The position numbers and the translations under genes were made by a program. Source: Thermoplasmata archaeon (GTDB taxonomy: Archaea > Thermoplasmatota > Thermoplasmata > GCA-020350865). Taken from it: a stretch of DNA of 24,592 bases. A model generated the notes under the pieces. It saw only the letters and a list, made by a program, of their open reading frames with translations. It did not search any database and was not told the DNA's origin. This document shows, piece after piece, positions 17,612 through 24,458 of this stretch (position 1 is its first letter; each line of letters starts with the position of its first letter). Location of the stretch: NCBI GenBank assembly GCA_020351895.1, contig CP070672.1:2794452-2819043 (forward strand), read 5' to 3'.

Positions 17612-19231
17612 TTAGATAATTCCAACAAGTGAAAGACCAAATATGATGTTAAGAAGCATCAGGACCAAGGTGATCCTTCCACTCCATCTATGAATCATAC
17701 GGATCTTTTTCCTGTTTTTCTTTACCTTGAATTGTGCAAATCCCAGACCAAGTGTCAAAACGGCAAATATTATTGCCAAAAATCCGACATAGGCATGGGG
17801 CACCCTGAAATGCTCACCTGATGATAGCTGTACCATGATAAAGCCCATTATAAGACCGAGTATCGATAGTATCGCACCCACGATACCAAGCATCTTGTGC
17901 GTTTTTAACCACCATTTCCTCTTTTTGAAGGCCTTGGCGATAATTACACCTGTTAACATTAAAAGGAAACCGACTGTCAAAAGTGCGGCATGAATTAGCC
18001 AATAGGATGGTGGTTCGATCTCAGAAAATTCCCCGGTTGCTATATTGAGTTTTCCGTAACCTCTGACTGAGTGTTTCACATCGAAATTATCATTTGGACC
18101 ATAGGCCCATATTATTGTTACCTCTCCATTCGAAGGGATATCCTTATCTTTGGAATCCCCTGTTGAGAGAAGTCGTTTGAGCTCTATAATCGTGGTGTCG
18201 CTGCTCTCGGAACCACCGAAACATAAAATATCTGAGGTCCCCTGCTGCTGGGTATCAGGTGGATGATCTCCTGTTGGATCTGTTCCAAAGGCATCCACGA
18301 TTTTGACTTCGCCGGAATCCTCAACCCAACCGAATATCATGTCTGCCCCTTTCATGCGATTTTCGGGATCGATTCCTATGGCCACCCATCCTTTGGTTTT
18401 TCCTTCCATTGCCAAAAGGATAGCTTCATCTACAACCTTCCAGTGGAGCTTCAGGTTGCCATCATCAAATGAAGCCGTAAAATCGTACTCATCGGATTCT
18501 ATTATCCCATCCAAGGTCGGAGGGCAATCCCCTCCAGTATCTACAACCTCATTCACAGTGAATTCCAATCTGACACTGCCGTCTTTAAATTCATCCTTTT
18601 CACCCTTTATGTCCATGGTTTCATCCAGATTATCGTTGACATCAGGCGATGTATATGTAAAATTGTACAGTCCTGAGGATACCATATGTGCGGGGGATGC
18701 AGAGCCAAGCTTTACATCTATATCGAGCAGAACCCCTTCAAGGGATTCTCCAGAAGCCTTGGCTGAAACTGTGAAAGTTTGTTGGGTGTTCTCATCCAAA
18801 GAAGTTATTTCTGGACTTATATCAAGTACAATTTCATCTGCATCTGGCTCTTGGATAGTTATTGACTCCGTTATTCCTCCTGATATGCTGCATGTCGCGG
18901 TAACCTCTATATCGTCACCATCTTGCGCCTCTACACTGTAAACATAGGTAAATGTGGTGAGGGAGGGTTGGCTGGTGTAATTCTCGATTAAATACAGGTT
19001 ATCGTTCTTAAATATCTCAATGCTCTCTATAAAATGTTCGTTTGGACTGGCCACATTATGGGTTATTGTCACACTCAGCTCCTGGTTGAAAAAATTGTAT
19101 TCAAGCTCCATGTTTGATGGACTATGAGCAAAGGCAAGTCCTGGTATGATAAAAGATACAAATAAAAGTATAATTATAATTTTTGTTGCTGATCTGCTCC
19201 CCCAGTAAGAGTTTCCAATATCCTCAGACAT
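17612..19231 (-). CDS. DOMON-cytochrome b561 transmembrane redox protein, 539 aa
   Basis: Signal peptide at ~16-36 (IIIILLFVSFIIPGLAFA). Residues ~37-135 form a beta domain (HSPSNMELEYNFFNQELSV, THNVASPNEHFIE) reminiscent of SoxZ/desulfoferrodoxin-type Ig folds (tentative). A second Ig-like segment lies at ~136-230. Residues ~235-395 are a DOMON domain with the expected b-heme ligands: Met293 in NRMKGADMIFGW and His387 in KHSVRGYG. The C-terminus has four helices with histidines at 414, 445, 479 and 514 (spacings 31, 34, 35), the pattern of a di-heme cytochrome b561. The whole protein could move electrons across the membrane between an external DOMON heme and the cytoplasm. GAGG of GAGGAGATGAGG lies just before the ATG. 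It heads an apparent operon with DJ-1/PfpI and peroxiredoxin genes. The electron donor and acceptor are unknown. Confidence 0.88.
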   Translation of the reverse strand: MSEDIGNSYWGSRSATKIIIILLFVSFIIPGLAFAHSPSNMELEYNFFNQELSVTITHNVASPNEHFIESIEIFKNDNLYLIENYTSQPSLTTFTYVYSVEAQDGDDIEVTATCSISGGITESITIQEPDADEIVLDISPEITSLDENTQQTFTVSAKASGESLEGVLLDIDVKLGSASPAHMVSSGLYNFTYTSPDVNDNLDETMDIKGEKDEFKDGSVRLEFTVNEVVDTGGDCPPTLDGIIESDEYDFTASFDDGNLKLHWKVVDEAILLAMEGKTKGWVAIGIDPENRMKGADMIFGWVEDSGEVKIVDAFGTDPTGDHPPDTQQQGTSDILCFGGSESSDTTIIELKRLLSTGDSKDKDIPSNGEVTIIWAYGPNDNFDVKHSVRGYGKLNIATGEFSEIEPPSYWLIHAALLTVGFLLMLTGVIIAKAFKKRKWWLKTHKMLGIVGAILSILGLIMGFIMVQLSSGEHFRVPHAYVGFLAIIFAVLTLGLGFAQFKVKKNRKKIRMIHRWSGRITLVLMLLNIIFGLSLVGII

Positions 19232-19263
19232 CTACCTCATCTCCTCTATTGGGTATCATCCCC

Positions 19264-19274
19264 TCTTTTTAAGT
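19264..19274 (-). promoter_or_regulatory. TATA-like box of the b561/DJ-1/Prx operon
   Basis: CTTAAAAAG on the minus strand, about 35-40 bases before the ATG at 19231. A start of transcription ~25 bases downstream would leave a short leader that contains the ribosome-binding site. Confidence 0.4.
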
Positions 19275-19358
19275 GCAAATATCTTTTGAGTTCTTATATC
19301 TTACTGTATTGGCCTTAGATATAGTAGAATCTGGATGTTCTTGGGGAATTACCCTTTT

Positions 19359-19376
19359 TTATCATCGAAATGATAA
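19359..19376. promoter_or_regulatory. Perfect 7-bp palindrome with 4-base spacer, operator or hairpin
   Basis: TTATCAT-CGAA-ATGATAA lies between the end of the Hsp20 gene and the b561 operon, ~90 bases upstream of the latter's TATA-like box. On the minus strand, in the direction of Hsp20 transcription, the stem is followed by A rather than T, so it is not a clean terminator for that gene. It could be an operator or a processing signal. Confidence 0.4.
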
Positions 19377-19413
19377 TTTTAAACTTTTACGATGAATAAA
19401 GAAAAGAAAGGAT

Positions 19414-19983
19414 TTATTTTACCTTTACAGAGTGCACTTTTTCCCTTGGTGTGGATTTCTTCTTCGGGATTTTTATGTGTAGGATTCCGTCCTCTAAAGT
19501 GGCATCGGCTTTGCCTGGAATGGCCTCTCCAGGCAATGGTACCTGTCTAAAACAGGTTGTGTAGCTTCTCTCCTGCCTGTAGTATCCCTCATCTTCTTCC
19601 TTTTCTTTTGTTTTTAACTCTCCGCATATCTCGATTGAGTTTCCTGTGAGCTGGATGTCGATATTTTCTTTTGGGATTCTAGGCATCTCGGCTTCGATTA
19701 TCAGTTCCCGCCCGGTATCTTTAATATCCATTAAAGGAGATTTTATATCTGTCCATTCGAGTTTTGGCCAATAATATTCAGGCCAGGCCAACAATGTGGA
19801 GCCTATTCTTGATTGCGGCCACCACAAAGAGCGCTCTAGGTTACGTCGGAACGTTTCAATTTCCTCATCAAAGCTTCGGAGCATGTCCTGGGTCCTCAAT
19901 TTCGGGGATTCCCGCACAGCCAATTTTTCGGGCTCTGTCTTCTTTTTAGATCCTTTATTTGTTTTTCCTTTCTTCTTTGCCAT
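19414..19983 (-). CDS. Small heat-shock protein, Hsp20/alpha-crystallin family, 189 aa
   Basis: An ATP-independent holdase that binds unfolding proteins. Residues 1-20 are strongly Lys-rich (KKKGKTNKGSKKKTEPEK), which is unusual, and are followed by an amphipathic N-terminal arm with LRSFDEEIETFRRNLE and a Trp-rich stretch (WWPQ...WPEYYWPKLEW). The alpha-crystallin domain runs ~84-178: DIKDTGRELIIEAEMP, ENIDIQLTGNSIEICGE, GYYRQERSYTTCFRQVPLP, and ADATLEDGILHIKIPKK. The two cysteines (in EICGEL and TTCFRQ) are uncommon in archaeal Hsp20 and might be redox-responsive (inference). GGAGG lies upstream of ATG 19983. It is downstream of a second, shorter Hsp20 gene on the same strand. Confidence 0.95.
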   Translation of the reverse strand: MAKKKGKTNKGSKKKTEPEKLAVRESPKLRTQDMLRSFDEEIETFRRNLERSLWWPQSRIGSTLLAWPEYYWPKLEWTDIKSPLMDIKDTGRELIIEAEMPRIPKENIDIQLTGNSIEICGELKTKEKEEDEGYYRQERSYTTCFRQVPLPGEAIPGKADATLEDGILHIKIPKKKSTPREKVHSVKVK

Positions 19984-20021
19984 TTCAAATCCTCCTTAAT
20001 TTTCTCTTATAATTGAAAAAT

Positions 20022-20045
20022 GGAGGTGCCTTTTCAGACACCTCC
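20022..20045 (-). terminator. Hairpin terminator after the short Hsp20 gene
   Basis: GGAGGTG (20022-20028) pairs with CACCTCC (20039-20045) around a 10-base loop. Read on the minus strand, the stem is followed by ATTTTTC. It lies between the two Hsp20 genes and could terminate or attenuate the first transcript. Confidence 0.5.
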
Positions 20046-20058
20046 GTCGCTGCCCTTT

Positions 20059-20355
20059 CTATTTCACCCATACCTTTGTCGCCCCTTCATAGGGCTTTTT
20101 TAAGGGCACATGGATCGTAAGTAGGCCATTGTCGTATTCAGCTTCTGTTTTTTCGGGATTTACTGGACAGCAAAAGGCATAGTCACCCATATATTCGATT
20201 TCACCCTTGGGTGCCTTCACCATGAATCCTCCAGAAAGCATTTTTATATCTATGTCGGTTTTTTTCACACCTGGCAGTTCTATCTCTATGTGATATAGAT
20301 TCTTTTCATCATCGTAGGCAGCCCAAAGATTTGGTCGAATTTTTGTCCTTTCCAT
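20059..20355 (-). CDS. Minimal Hsp20-like protein, 98 aa
   Basis: This is an alpha-crystallin domain almost without flanking arms: KIRPNLWAAYDDEKNLYHIEIEL, PGVKKTDIDIKM, GGFMVKAPKGEIEYMGDYAF and YDNGLLTIHVPLKKP. Typical Hsp20 proteins are 140-190 residues with an N-terminal arm and a C-terminal IxI anchor needed for large oligomers; both appear to be missing here, so it may form dimers or co-assemble with the longer Hsp20 encoded next to it (inference). CCC.VNPEK-type sequence (FCCPVNPEK) adds two adjacent cysteines. A GAGGAG ribosome-binding site lies upstream of ATG 20355. The spacing to the next Hsp20 gene is ~75 bases and includes a hairpin. Confidence 0.88.
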   Translation of the reverse strand: MERTKIRPNLWAAYDDEKNLYHIEIELPGVKKTDIDIKMLSGGFMVKAPKGEIEYMGDYAFCCPVNPEKTEAEYDNGLLTIHVPLKKPYEGATKVWVK

Positions 20356-20521
20356 TTTTCATTTCTCCTCTTTTATATGTGGGAAAAATGGCTATACTAT
20401 GCTTAAAACGTTTTTCAAATTCTTTTAAAAAATATACATACAAAATTTATAATTTAGATACAAATTATATGCAATTTAATGCCATAGTTATATAAATATA
20501 TATATCAGTGAAAAGATGGTT
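20356..20521 (-). promoter_or_regulatory. AT-rich promoter region of the Hsp20 genes
   Basis: This 166-base gap contains no gene. On the minus strand it has AAAGAATTTGAAAAACG (20409-20425) followed by a TTTTAA box, in the same order as the conserved element plus TATA box seen before three stress-type genes at 22.9-24.5 kb. Ten of 13 positions match that element. GTATGTATA also recurs. It may in addition hold the 3' end of the PAS regulator transcript. Confidence 0.45.
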
Positions 20522-22810
20522 TTACTTGCCTACCGGAATCAGCCTCTGAGCCGAGATAGAAGATACAACATTACCATCTGGATCATAGATTGTGTTCACA
20601 TTCAGTTCAACATCAATTATTTTCCCATCTTTTGTCACAATCTTGAGCTTTTTGTTGCGTAATTTGCCTGTTTTCTGCCATTCTTTGAAGTATTCTTTTG
20701 CATTTGCCTTGGATTCCTCGGCATAGATACTGAACAGGGGTTTACCTATCAGTTCAGATCCCGTATAGCCAAGGATTTTTGTTGCAGTGTCATTGCAATC
20801 CAATATATTACCCTCAGGACCAACCCTATATAATAGGTCAGGCGAGGTGTTAAAAGCAACCCTGTATTTTTCTTCGCTTGCTTTGAGCAATTCCTCTGCC
20901 TTCTTACGTTGTGTGATATCACGACACGTGTAGAGGATTGTTCCTCCTTTAATAGAAACATTTTTCGCATTCATCAGTAAATCGTGCTTCGTTCCAGCTT
21001 TGTCTTCCACCTCTATCTCGATATTCTTTATTTCCCCCATTTTTTTCAATTTTTCTTTGTCTATGAGATCACCAGGTAATAATTTATTGATGTGGCCCAG
21101 AGCCTCTACTTCTTGTTTTGTATAACCAAAGATAACATTTATGTTAGGACAAATAAAAGTAAAAGCTCCTTCATCATCTGTAATGAGGACAGTATCAGAG
21201 ATGGAGTCTAGTGTAATCCGGTGTAATTCTTCTGAATCTCTCAGCGCTTCTTCAGTAATGTTCTTCGCTCGTGCAAAGGACAAATCCTCAGTGAGCTCTT
21301 CAAGTAGGTTTATTTCCTCATCATCGATTTCATGCTTCGCATCAGAGCATACGATGGTGATGCCCACAACCTTATCCTGATACTTCATCGGTATAAGAAT
21401 GGTTTGATGGTCCTCTTCATGTTTACAATACTTGCAATCCGTACAATGACCCTCACTTCGGGACATAATTTTATTAGAGCCTGACTTTAAAACTTCTTTT
21501 ATGCAATCAGGAGCATCGCCCTCCCCATTTGGTGCAATTTTCCATGTATCCCTTTCATGCCTACCGCTATGACCTAGAGGAACAATCTTACCTTTTGATT
21601 CATCGAGAACTGCAATGGATATATCCAGATAATCTCTTGTTTCAAGAAGTTTTTCGCAGGATCCCTGAATAAGGGCTGTCATATCGGATTCGTAACTTAT
21701 GATCTGCCCTATGTCCTTTATGGCTGTGAGCAAATTATTCAAATATCTGATTCTATCCTCCACGTGTTTGTTTAAAGTAATATCCTGCACAATACCTAGC
21801 ATTCTAATGGCTTTCCCTTTTTCGCCTCTAATAACATCCCCGGTCTCTGAAACCCATCGAACTGTTCCATCGGGCCAGACTATTCTATGCTCGATTGAGT
21901 ATTCTTTACCATCTTCAACACAGGCATTTACAGAATCTTGTACAAATTGTCTATCGTCGGGATGAACGCTCTCCAAAAATGCCTCATATGTGGCTCCGAA
22001 TTCCCCCTTGGCAAATCCAAACAAGGGCTCGATTGTGTCAGACCAGTGCAGGTCACCTGTTATGATATTCCAATCCCAGCTTCCGATATTGGCTGCTTTC
22101 TGAGCAAGTGCGTATCGTTCTTCACTTCGCGCAAGAGATACCTCTGCATGCTTGCGATCCGTGATATCCCTTGATAATAAAGAAAATCCGATCAAATTAT
22201 CTTTTTCATCCTTAATTCCATCCATGGTGAGATTAACATCGATCAATTTTCTGGATTTAGGCATCAATTGCATTTCAATAGCAGCGAGCTGTTTTCCTTC
22301 CGAAATCTTCTTTATCATTTCTTCCTGTGTCTTCGAGTCCAGGAAAATCTGGAGTGTGTCTCCTAAAATCTCCTCCTCGTTGTATCCGTATAATTCCTCT
22401 GCACTCTTATTCCAGAAAAACACCTGTCCTTCCTTATTGATTATGGTAACTGCATCATTTGTCTGCTCCATCACACTCTGGAAGAATTTCGGTGAAGATG
22501 TAAAGTCAGTGAGTTTCTTGGACTTTTCGAATTTCTTTAAGATATCATTGAAGATATCCATATTTCCTTCCATATCCGGGGTCAAGAAATAAACTTCCCC
22601 GTATCCGCCTGTCTTGGATGTGCTGACAAGTTCGTTTTTCAAAAGTACATCCACATGATGTTTTACTGTCCTATAATTTAGATTAAGAAGTTCAGCCAGT
22701 TGATTGAGATTATATGGCCTATCGTTTAGCAATTCGATGATTTGAATTCTGTTGTATCCGCCTTTCTGGCCGAGAATCAGATGCGAGAGTGTTTTTTTCA
22801 GAGCACGCAC
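20522..22810 (-). CDS. Winged-helix regulator with PAS-PAS-GAF-PAS-PAS sensory domains, 762 aa
   Basis: GTG start with GGGGGAGG about 9 bases upstream. Residues ~1-95 are an ArsR/MarR-like winged helix (NRIQIIELLNDRPYNLNQLA, LLNLNYRTVKHHVDVLLKN, GGYGEVYFLTP). Then PAS1 ~108-225 (NKSAEELYGYNEEEILG), PAS2 ~228-350 (PAS_3 type, SVHPDDRQFV, WPDGTVRWVSETGDV), GAF ~355-515, PAS3 ~520-640 and PAS4 ~644-758. The GAF domain carries His455, Cys456, Cys459, Cys462, His464 and His468, a possible metal, heme or redox site. There is no histidine kinase or ATPase domain and the protein ends straight after PAS4, so it is best read as a one-component DNA-binding sensor. No transmembrane segment is visible, so it should be cytoplasmic. 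It probably controls nearby stress genes, itself, or both (inference from location). Confidence 0.9.
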   Translation of the reverse strand: MRALKKTLSHLILGQKGGYNRIQIIELLNDRPYNLNQLAELLNLNYRTVKHHVDVLLKNELVSTSKTGGYGEVYFLTPDMEGNMDIFNDILKKFEKSKKLTDFTSSPKFFQSVMEQTNDAVTIINKEGQVFFWNKSAEELYGYNEEEILGDTLQIFLDSKTQEEMIKKISEGKQLAAIEMQLMPKSRKLIDVNLTMDGIKDEKDNLIGFSLLSRDITDRKHAEVSLARSEERYALAQKAANIGSWDWNIITGDLHWSDTIEPLFGFAKGEFGATYEAFLESVHPDDRQFVQDSVNACVEDGKEYSIEHRIVWPDGTVRWVSETGDVIRGEKGKAIRMLGIVQDITLNKHVEDRIRYLNNLLTAIKDIGQIISYESDMTALIQGSCEKLLETRDYLDISIAVLDESKGKIVPLGHSGRHERDTWKIAPNGEGDAPDCIKEVLKSGSNKIMSRSEGHCTDCKYCKHEEDHQTILIPMKYQDKVVGITIVCSDAKHEIDDEEINLLEELTEDLSFARAKNITEEALRDSEELHRITLDSISDTVLITDDEGAFTFICPNINVIFGYTKQEVEALGHINKLLPGDLIDKEKLKKMGEIKNIEIEVEDKAGTKHDLLMNAKNVSIKGGTILYTCRDITQRKKAEELLKASEEKYRVAFNTSPDLLYRVGPEGNILDCNDTATKILGYTGSELIGKPLFSIYAEESKANAKEYFKEWQKTGKLRNKKLKIVTKDGKIIDVELNVNTIYDPDGNVVSSISAQRLIPVGK

Positions 22811-22835
22811 TTCGATCAGCCTCCCCCGATTGATA

Positions 22836-22848
22836 TATATTTTTTAGT
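22836..22848 (-). promoter_or_regulatory. TATA box of the winged-helix/PAS regulator gene
   Basis: AAAAAATATATATC on the minus strand, about 30 bases upstream of the GTG start. The implied leader is very short and contains the GGGGGAGG ribosome-binding site. Confidence 0.5.
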
Positions 22849-22864
22849 AATGGGTACCACTAAT

Positions 22865-22911
22865 GGATTTCTCAGTTTTGTATGAATAATTTTATATTTA
22901 AGGATTTCTCA
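22865..22911. repeat. Pair of direct repeats GGATTTCTCA in the divergent promoter region
   Basis: Identical decamers begin at 22865 and 22902 (37 bp apart, about 3.5 helical turns), upstream of the PAS regulator TATA box. They could be operator half-sites for autoregulation. The count is only two, so chance is possible. Confidence 0.3.
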
Positions 22912-22968
22912 TGACAATTGTAAAAGAATTGTATCAAAAGTTTGTTAGATTTATAATCAATCTTTAAA

Positions 22969-22997
22969 AGATTTTGAAATTCTATAAAATATAAATG
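22969..22997 (+). promoter_or_regulatory. Conserved 13-bp element plus TATA box, DUF1059 gene
   Basis: AGATTTTGAAATT (22969-22981) is followed directly by CTATAAAATATAAATGA. The same 13-mer recurs at 23392 and 24459, each time just upstream of a TATA-like box. The implied transcription start is near 23014, giving a leader of about a dozen bases. Confidence 0.6.
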
Positions 22998-23026
22998 ACA
23001 TTATTGGGGTAAGAGAGGTGAAAAAT

Positions 23027-23212
23027 ATGACAATGAGTTTGGCATGTAAGGATACGGGGACACAGTGCCCCTACATAGCCCGTGGAGAAACAGAGAATGA
23101 GGTTCTAATGGATGCTGGGAAGCATGCAAAGGCGATCCATGGCTATACAGATGAGCAGTTGAACGATCCAAAGTTGATCGCGGATTTCACGAGGCTCATT
23201 AAAAGAGAATAG
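23027..23212 (+). CDS. DUF1059 small protein, 61 aa
   Basis: The in-frame GTG at 23018 is part of the AGAGGTG ribosome-binding site, which is correctly spaced for ATG 23027, so I start there. The protein begins SLACKDTGTQCPYIARGETENEVL and continues with DAGKHAKAIHGYTD, matching DUF1059: a Cys7/Cys14 pair, a G-E-T-E-x-E-V helix and an HAK..HG motif with His residues that could bind metal. The function of the family is not established; members are frequent near stress and redox genes. It is monocistronic here, with its own promoter and a strong hairpin terminator directly after. It is divergent from the PAS regulator gene. Confidence 0.88.
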   Translation: MTMSLACKDTGTQCPYIARGETENEVLMDAGKHAKAIHGYTDEQLNDPKLIADFTRLIKRE

Positions 23213-23229
23213 ACCCTAAGAAAGATTTT

Positions 23230-23264
23230 GCACCGTATTTTAGAAACGGTGCTGAATTTTTTTT
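23230..23264 (+). terminator. Intrinsic-type terminator of the DUF1059 gene
   Basis: GCACCGT (23230-23236) pairs with ACGGTGC (23246-23252) around a 9-base loop, followed within four bases by a run of eight T. It begins 18 bases after the stop codon. Confidence 0.7.
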
Positions 23265-23391
23265 ATCAATATGTTTGCTCTTGAATTTATTTAGACTTCT
23301 TATTCTTTGCACAATTTTTTTTAAAAAAACTCATTAATAAAAATGATAAAATGGCTATGAATTTGTAACGTATTTGTATGTAATCTGGAAT

Positions 23392-23416
23392 AGATTTTGA
23401 AATTTCAATATATATG
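23392..23416 (+). promoter_or_regulatory. Conserved 13-bp element plus TATA box, cupin-DsrE operon
   Basis: AGATTTTGAAATT (23392-23404) is followed by TCAATATATATGG. The start codon is ~85 bases further on, so the leader is longer than for the other two copies. The rest of the 289-base gap (23213-23501) holds the preceding terminator and AT-rich sequence with no visible gene. Confidence 0.55.
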
Positions 23417-23501
23417 GTCCAATGTAATAGAGTATCTTGGATAATTTAAGAGGCATCAATGAACAATAAAATTTGAGTAAAATGAATAGAAGGTATAAAA
23501 G

Positions 23502-23918
23502 ATGAAAAATTCAGATGGAGCACAAGGTCCCAAAAAGATCAGGGTTTTAAACGGTGATTTCACCCAGTCAGTTGACATTTTTGATCTCAAGGAATCCCAG
23601 GTTTTCAAGGTCGTAAAAAAGGTTCCGATACTAACTGATCAGCTCATGGCCACGGTCCTGATGATCCCCCCCAATACGAAAATCCCTGCCCATGTACACT
23701 CTGAAAGTGACGAAATCCATTACATTGTTTCAGGATCAGGAAAAATATCCATTGGCAAACATAACAGGAGTATAAAAGAGGGAATGTTGATTCTGGTTCC
23801 CAAGGCCGAGACACATTACTTTACCACTGAGAAAAAACCCATGGTGGTTTTGTCAAACAGTCCTGTTTGCGAGCCCATAAAATATCAAGCAGATAAGAAT
23901 GATGAAAAGAAAAAATAG
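23502..23918 (+). CDS. Cupin-domain protein, 138 aa
   Basis: A single-domain cupin_2 protein. The first cupin motif is PPNTKIPAHVHSESDEIHYI with metal ligands His64, His66 and Glu71. The second is EGMLILVPKAETHYF with Gly94, Pro100 and His105. This complete 3-His/1-Glu set predicts a bound metal. Single cupins cover dioxygenases, isomerases and non-enzymatic binding proteins, so a reaction cannot be named. The C-terminus is Lys-rich. The ribosome-binding site is weak (GAAGGT, ~7 bases before the ATG). The DsrE-like gene follows 18 bases after its stop, so the two form an operon behind the shared promoter element. Confidence 0.9.
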   Translation: MKNSDGAQGPKKIRVLNGDFTQSVDIFDLKESQVFKVVKKVPILTDQLMATVLMIPPNTKIPAHVHSESDEIHYIVSGSGKISIGKHNRSIKEGMLILVPKAETHYFTTEKKPMVVLSNSPVCEPIKYQADKNDEKKK

Positions 23919-23936
23919 AATATGGAGGTCGAAGAA

Positions 23937-24299
23937 ATGACAGATGAGAAATTTATATTGTATGTGCAGACTAGTGATGAACCTGAAAGGCAGTATTCCC
24001 CACTGGTTCTGGCCCAGACTGCTAAGCATATGGACCTAAAGCCCGTGGTTTACTATCTGGGCAAGGGATTGAGAATCCTAAGACCTGGCGAAGCAGAGAA
24101 GATCAAACTCGGAACTTTCCCAAGTGTAGGAGAAATGATCGACAAGACCCTGGAAATGGGTGTGGAGATCCTGGTATGCGAAGCATCCAAGCAGATGTTG
24201 GGCTGGGAAAAGGTGGACCTAAGACCCGGAGTAAAAATAGTCGGTGCTGCCACGTTAAACGACCTGACACTGGATGCAGATGCTACACAATGGTTTTAG
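23937..24299 (+). CDS. DsrE/F-like sulfur-relay family protein, 120 aa
   Basis: I chose ATG 23937 rather than 23922 because the latter overlaps the GGAGGT ribosome-binding site (23924-23929), which lies 7 bases before 23937. The protein opens with a beta strand KFILYVQTSDEPERQYSPLVLAQTA and has VVYYLGKGLRIL, then VEILVCEASKQMLGW with Cys81 in the position of the DsrE/TusD-type active cysteine, and ends VKIVGAATLNDLTLDADATQW. This matches the DsrE/DsrF-like fold, whose members carry sulfur as persulfide or act in unknown redox roles. No dsr, sox or tus genes are seen nearby, so a sulfur-relay partner cannot be named. It is co-transcribed with the cupin gene. Confidence 0.85.
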   Translation: MTDEKFILYVQTSDEPERQYSPLVLAQTAKHMDLKPVVYYLGKGLRILRPGEAEKIKLGTFPSVGEMIDKTLEMGVEILVCEASKQMLGWEKVDLRPGVKIVGAATLNDLTLDADATQWF

Positions 24300-24353
24300 G
24301 GTTGTCATAAATAGAATCCTGACATTTTGAAATCAACCCTTAACCTTTTTTTT
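24299..24353 (+). terminator. Terminator of the cupin-DsrE operon
   Basis: GGGTTG (24299-24304) pairs with CAACCC (24334-24339), with an inner GTCA/TGAC pairing, followed by a run of eight T at 24346-24353. The stem overlaps the stop codon by one base. The loop also contains ATTTTGAAAT, the core of the promoter element. Confidence 0.6.
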
Positions 24354-24458
24354 CAACCATCATAGTAAAAGCAGTTAATTTCTATTTTATTAATGAATAA
24401 TCTGAAATTGTAAATAATTTGTATATAATCAATGAAACAACTGTATCTATTTTATAAC

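Noticed and set aside
18303..18941. Plus-strand open frame of 212 codons, Ser/Thr-rich
   Set aside because: Antisense to the well-supported DOMON-b561 gene; composition is that of a reverse-complement shadow, with no promoter or ribosome-binding site.
20522..22810. Histidine kinase reading of the multi-PAS protein
   Set aside because: No H-box, N-box or G-box is present and the frame stops directly after the fourth PAS domain; the winged helix at the N-terminus points to a DNA-binding regulator.
24324..24333. Fourth copy of the promoter-element core ATTTTGAAAT
   Set aside because: It lies in the loop of a terminator hairpin with no TATA box behind it, so probably coincidence in AT-rich sequence.
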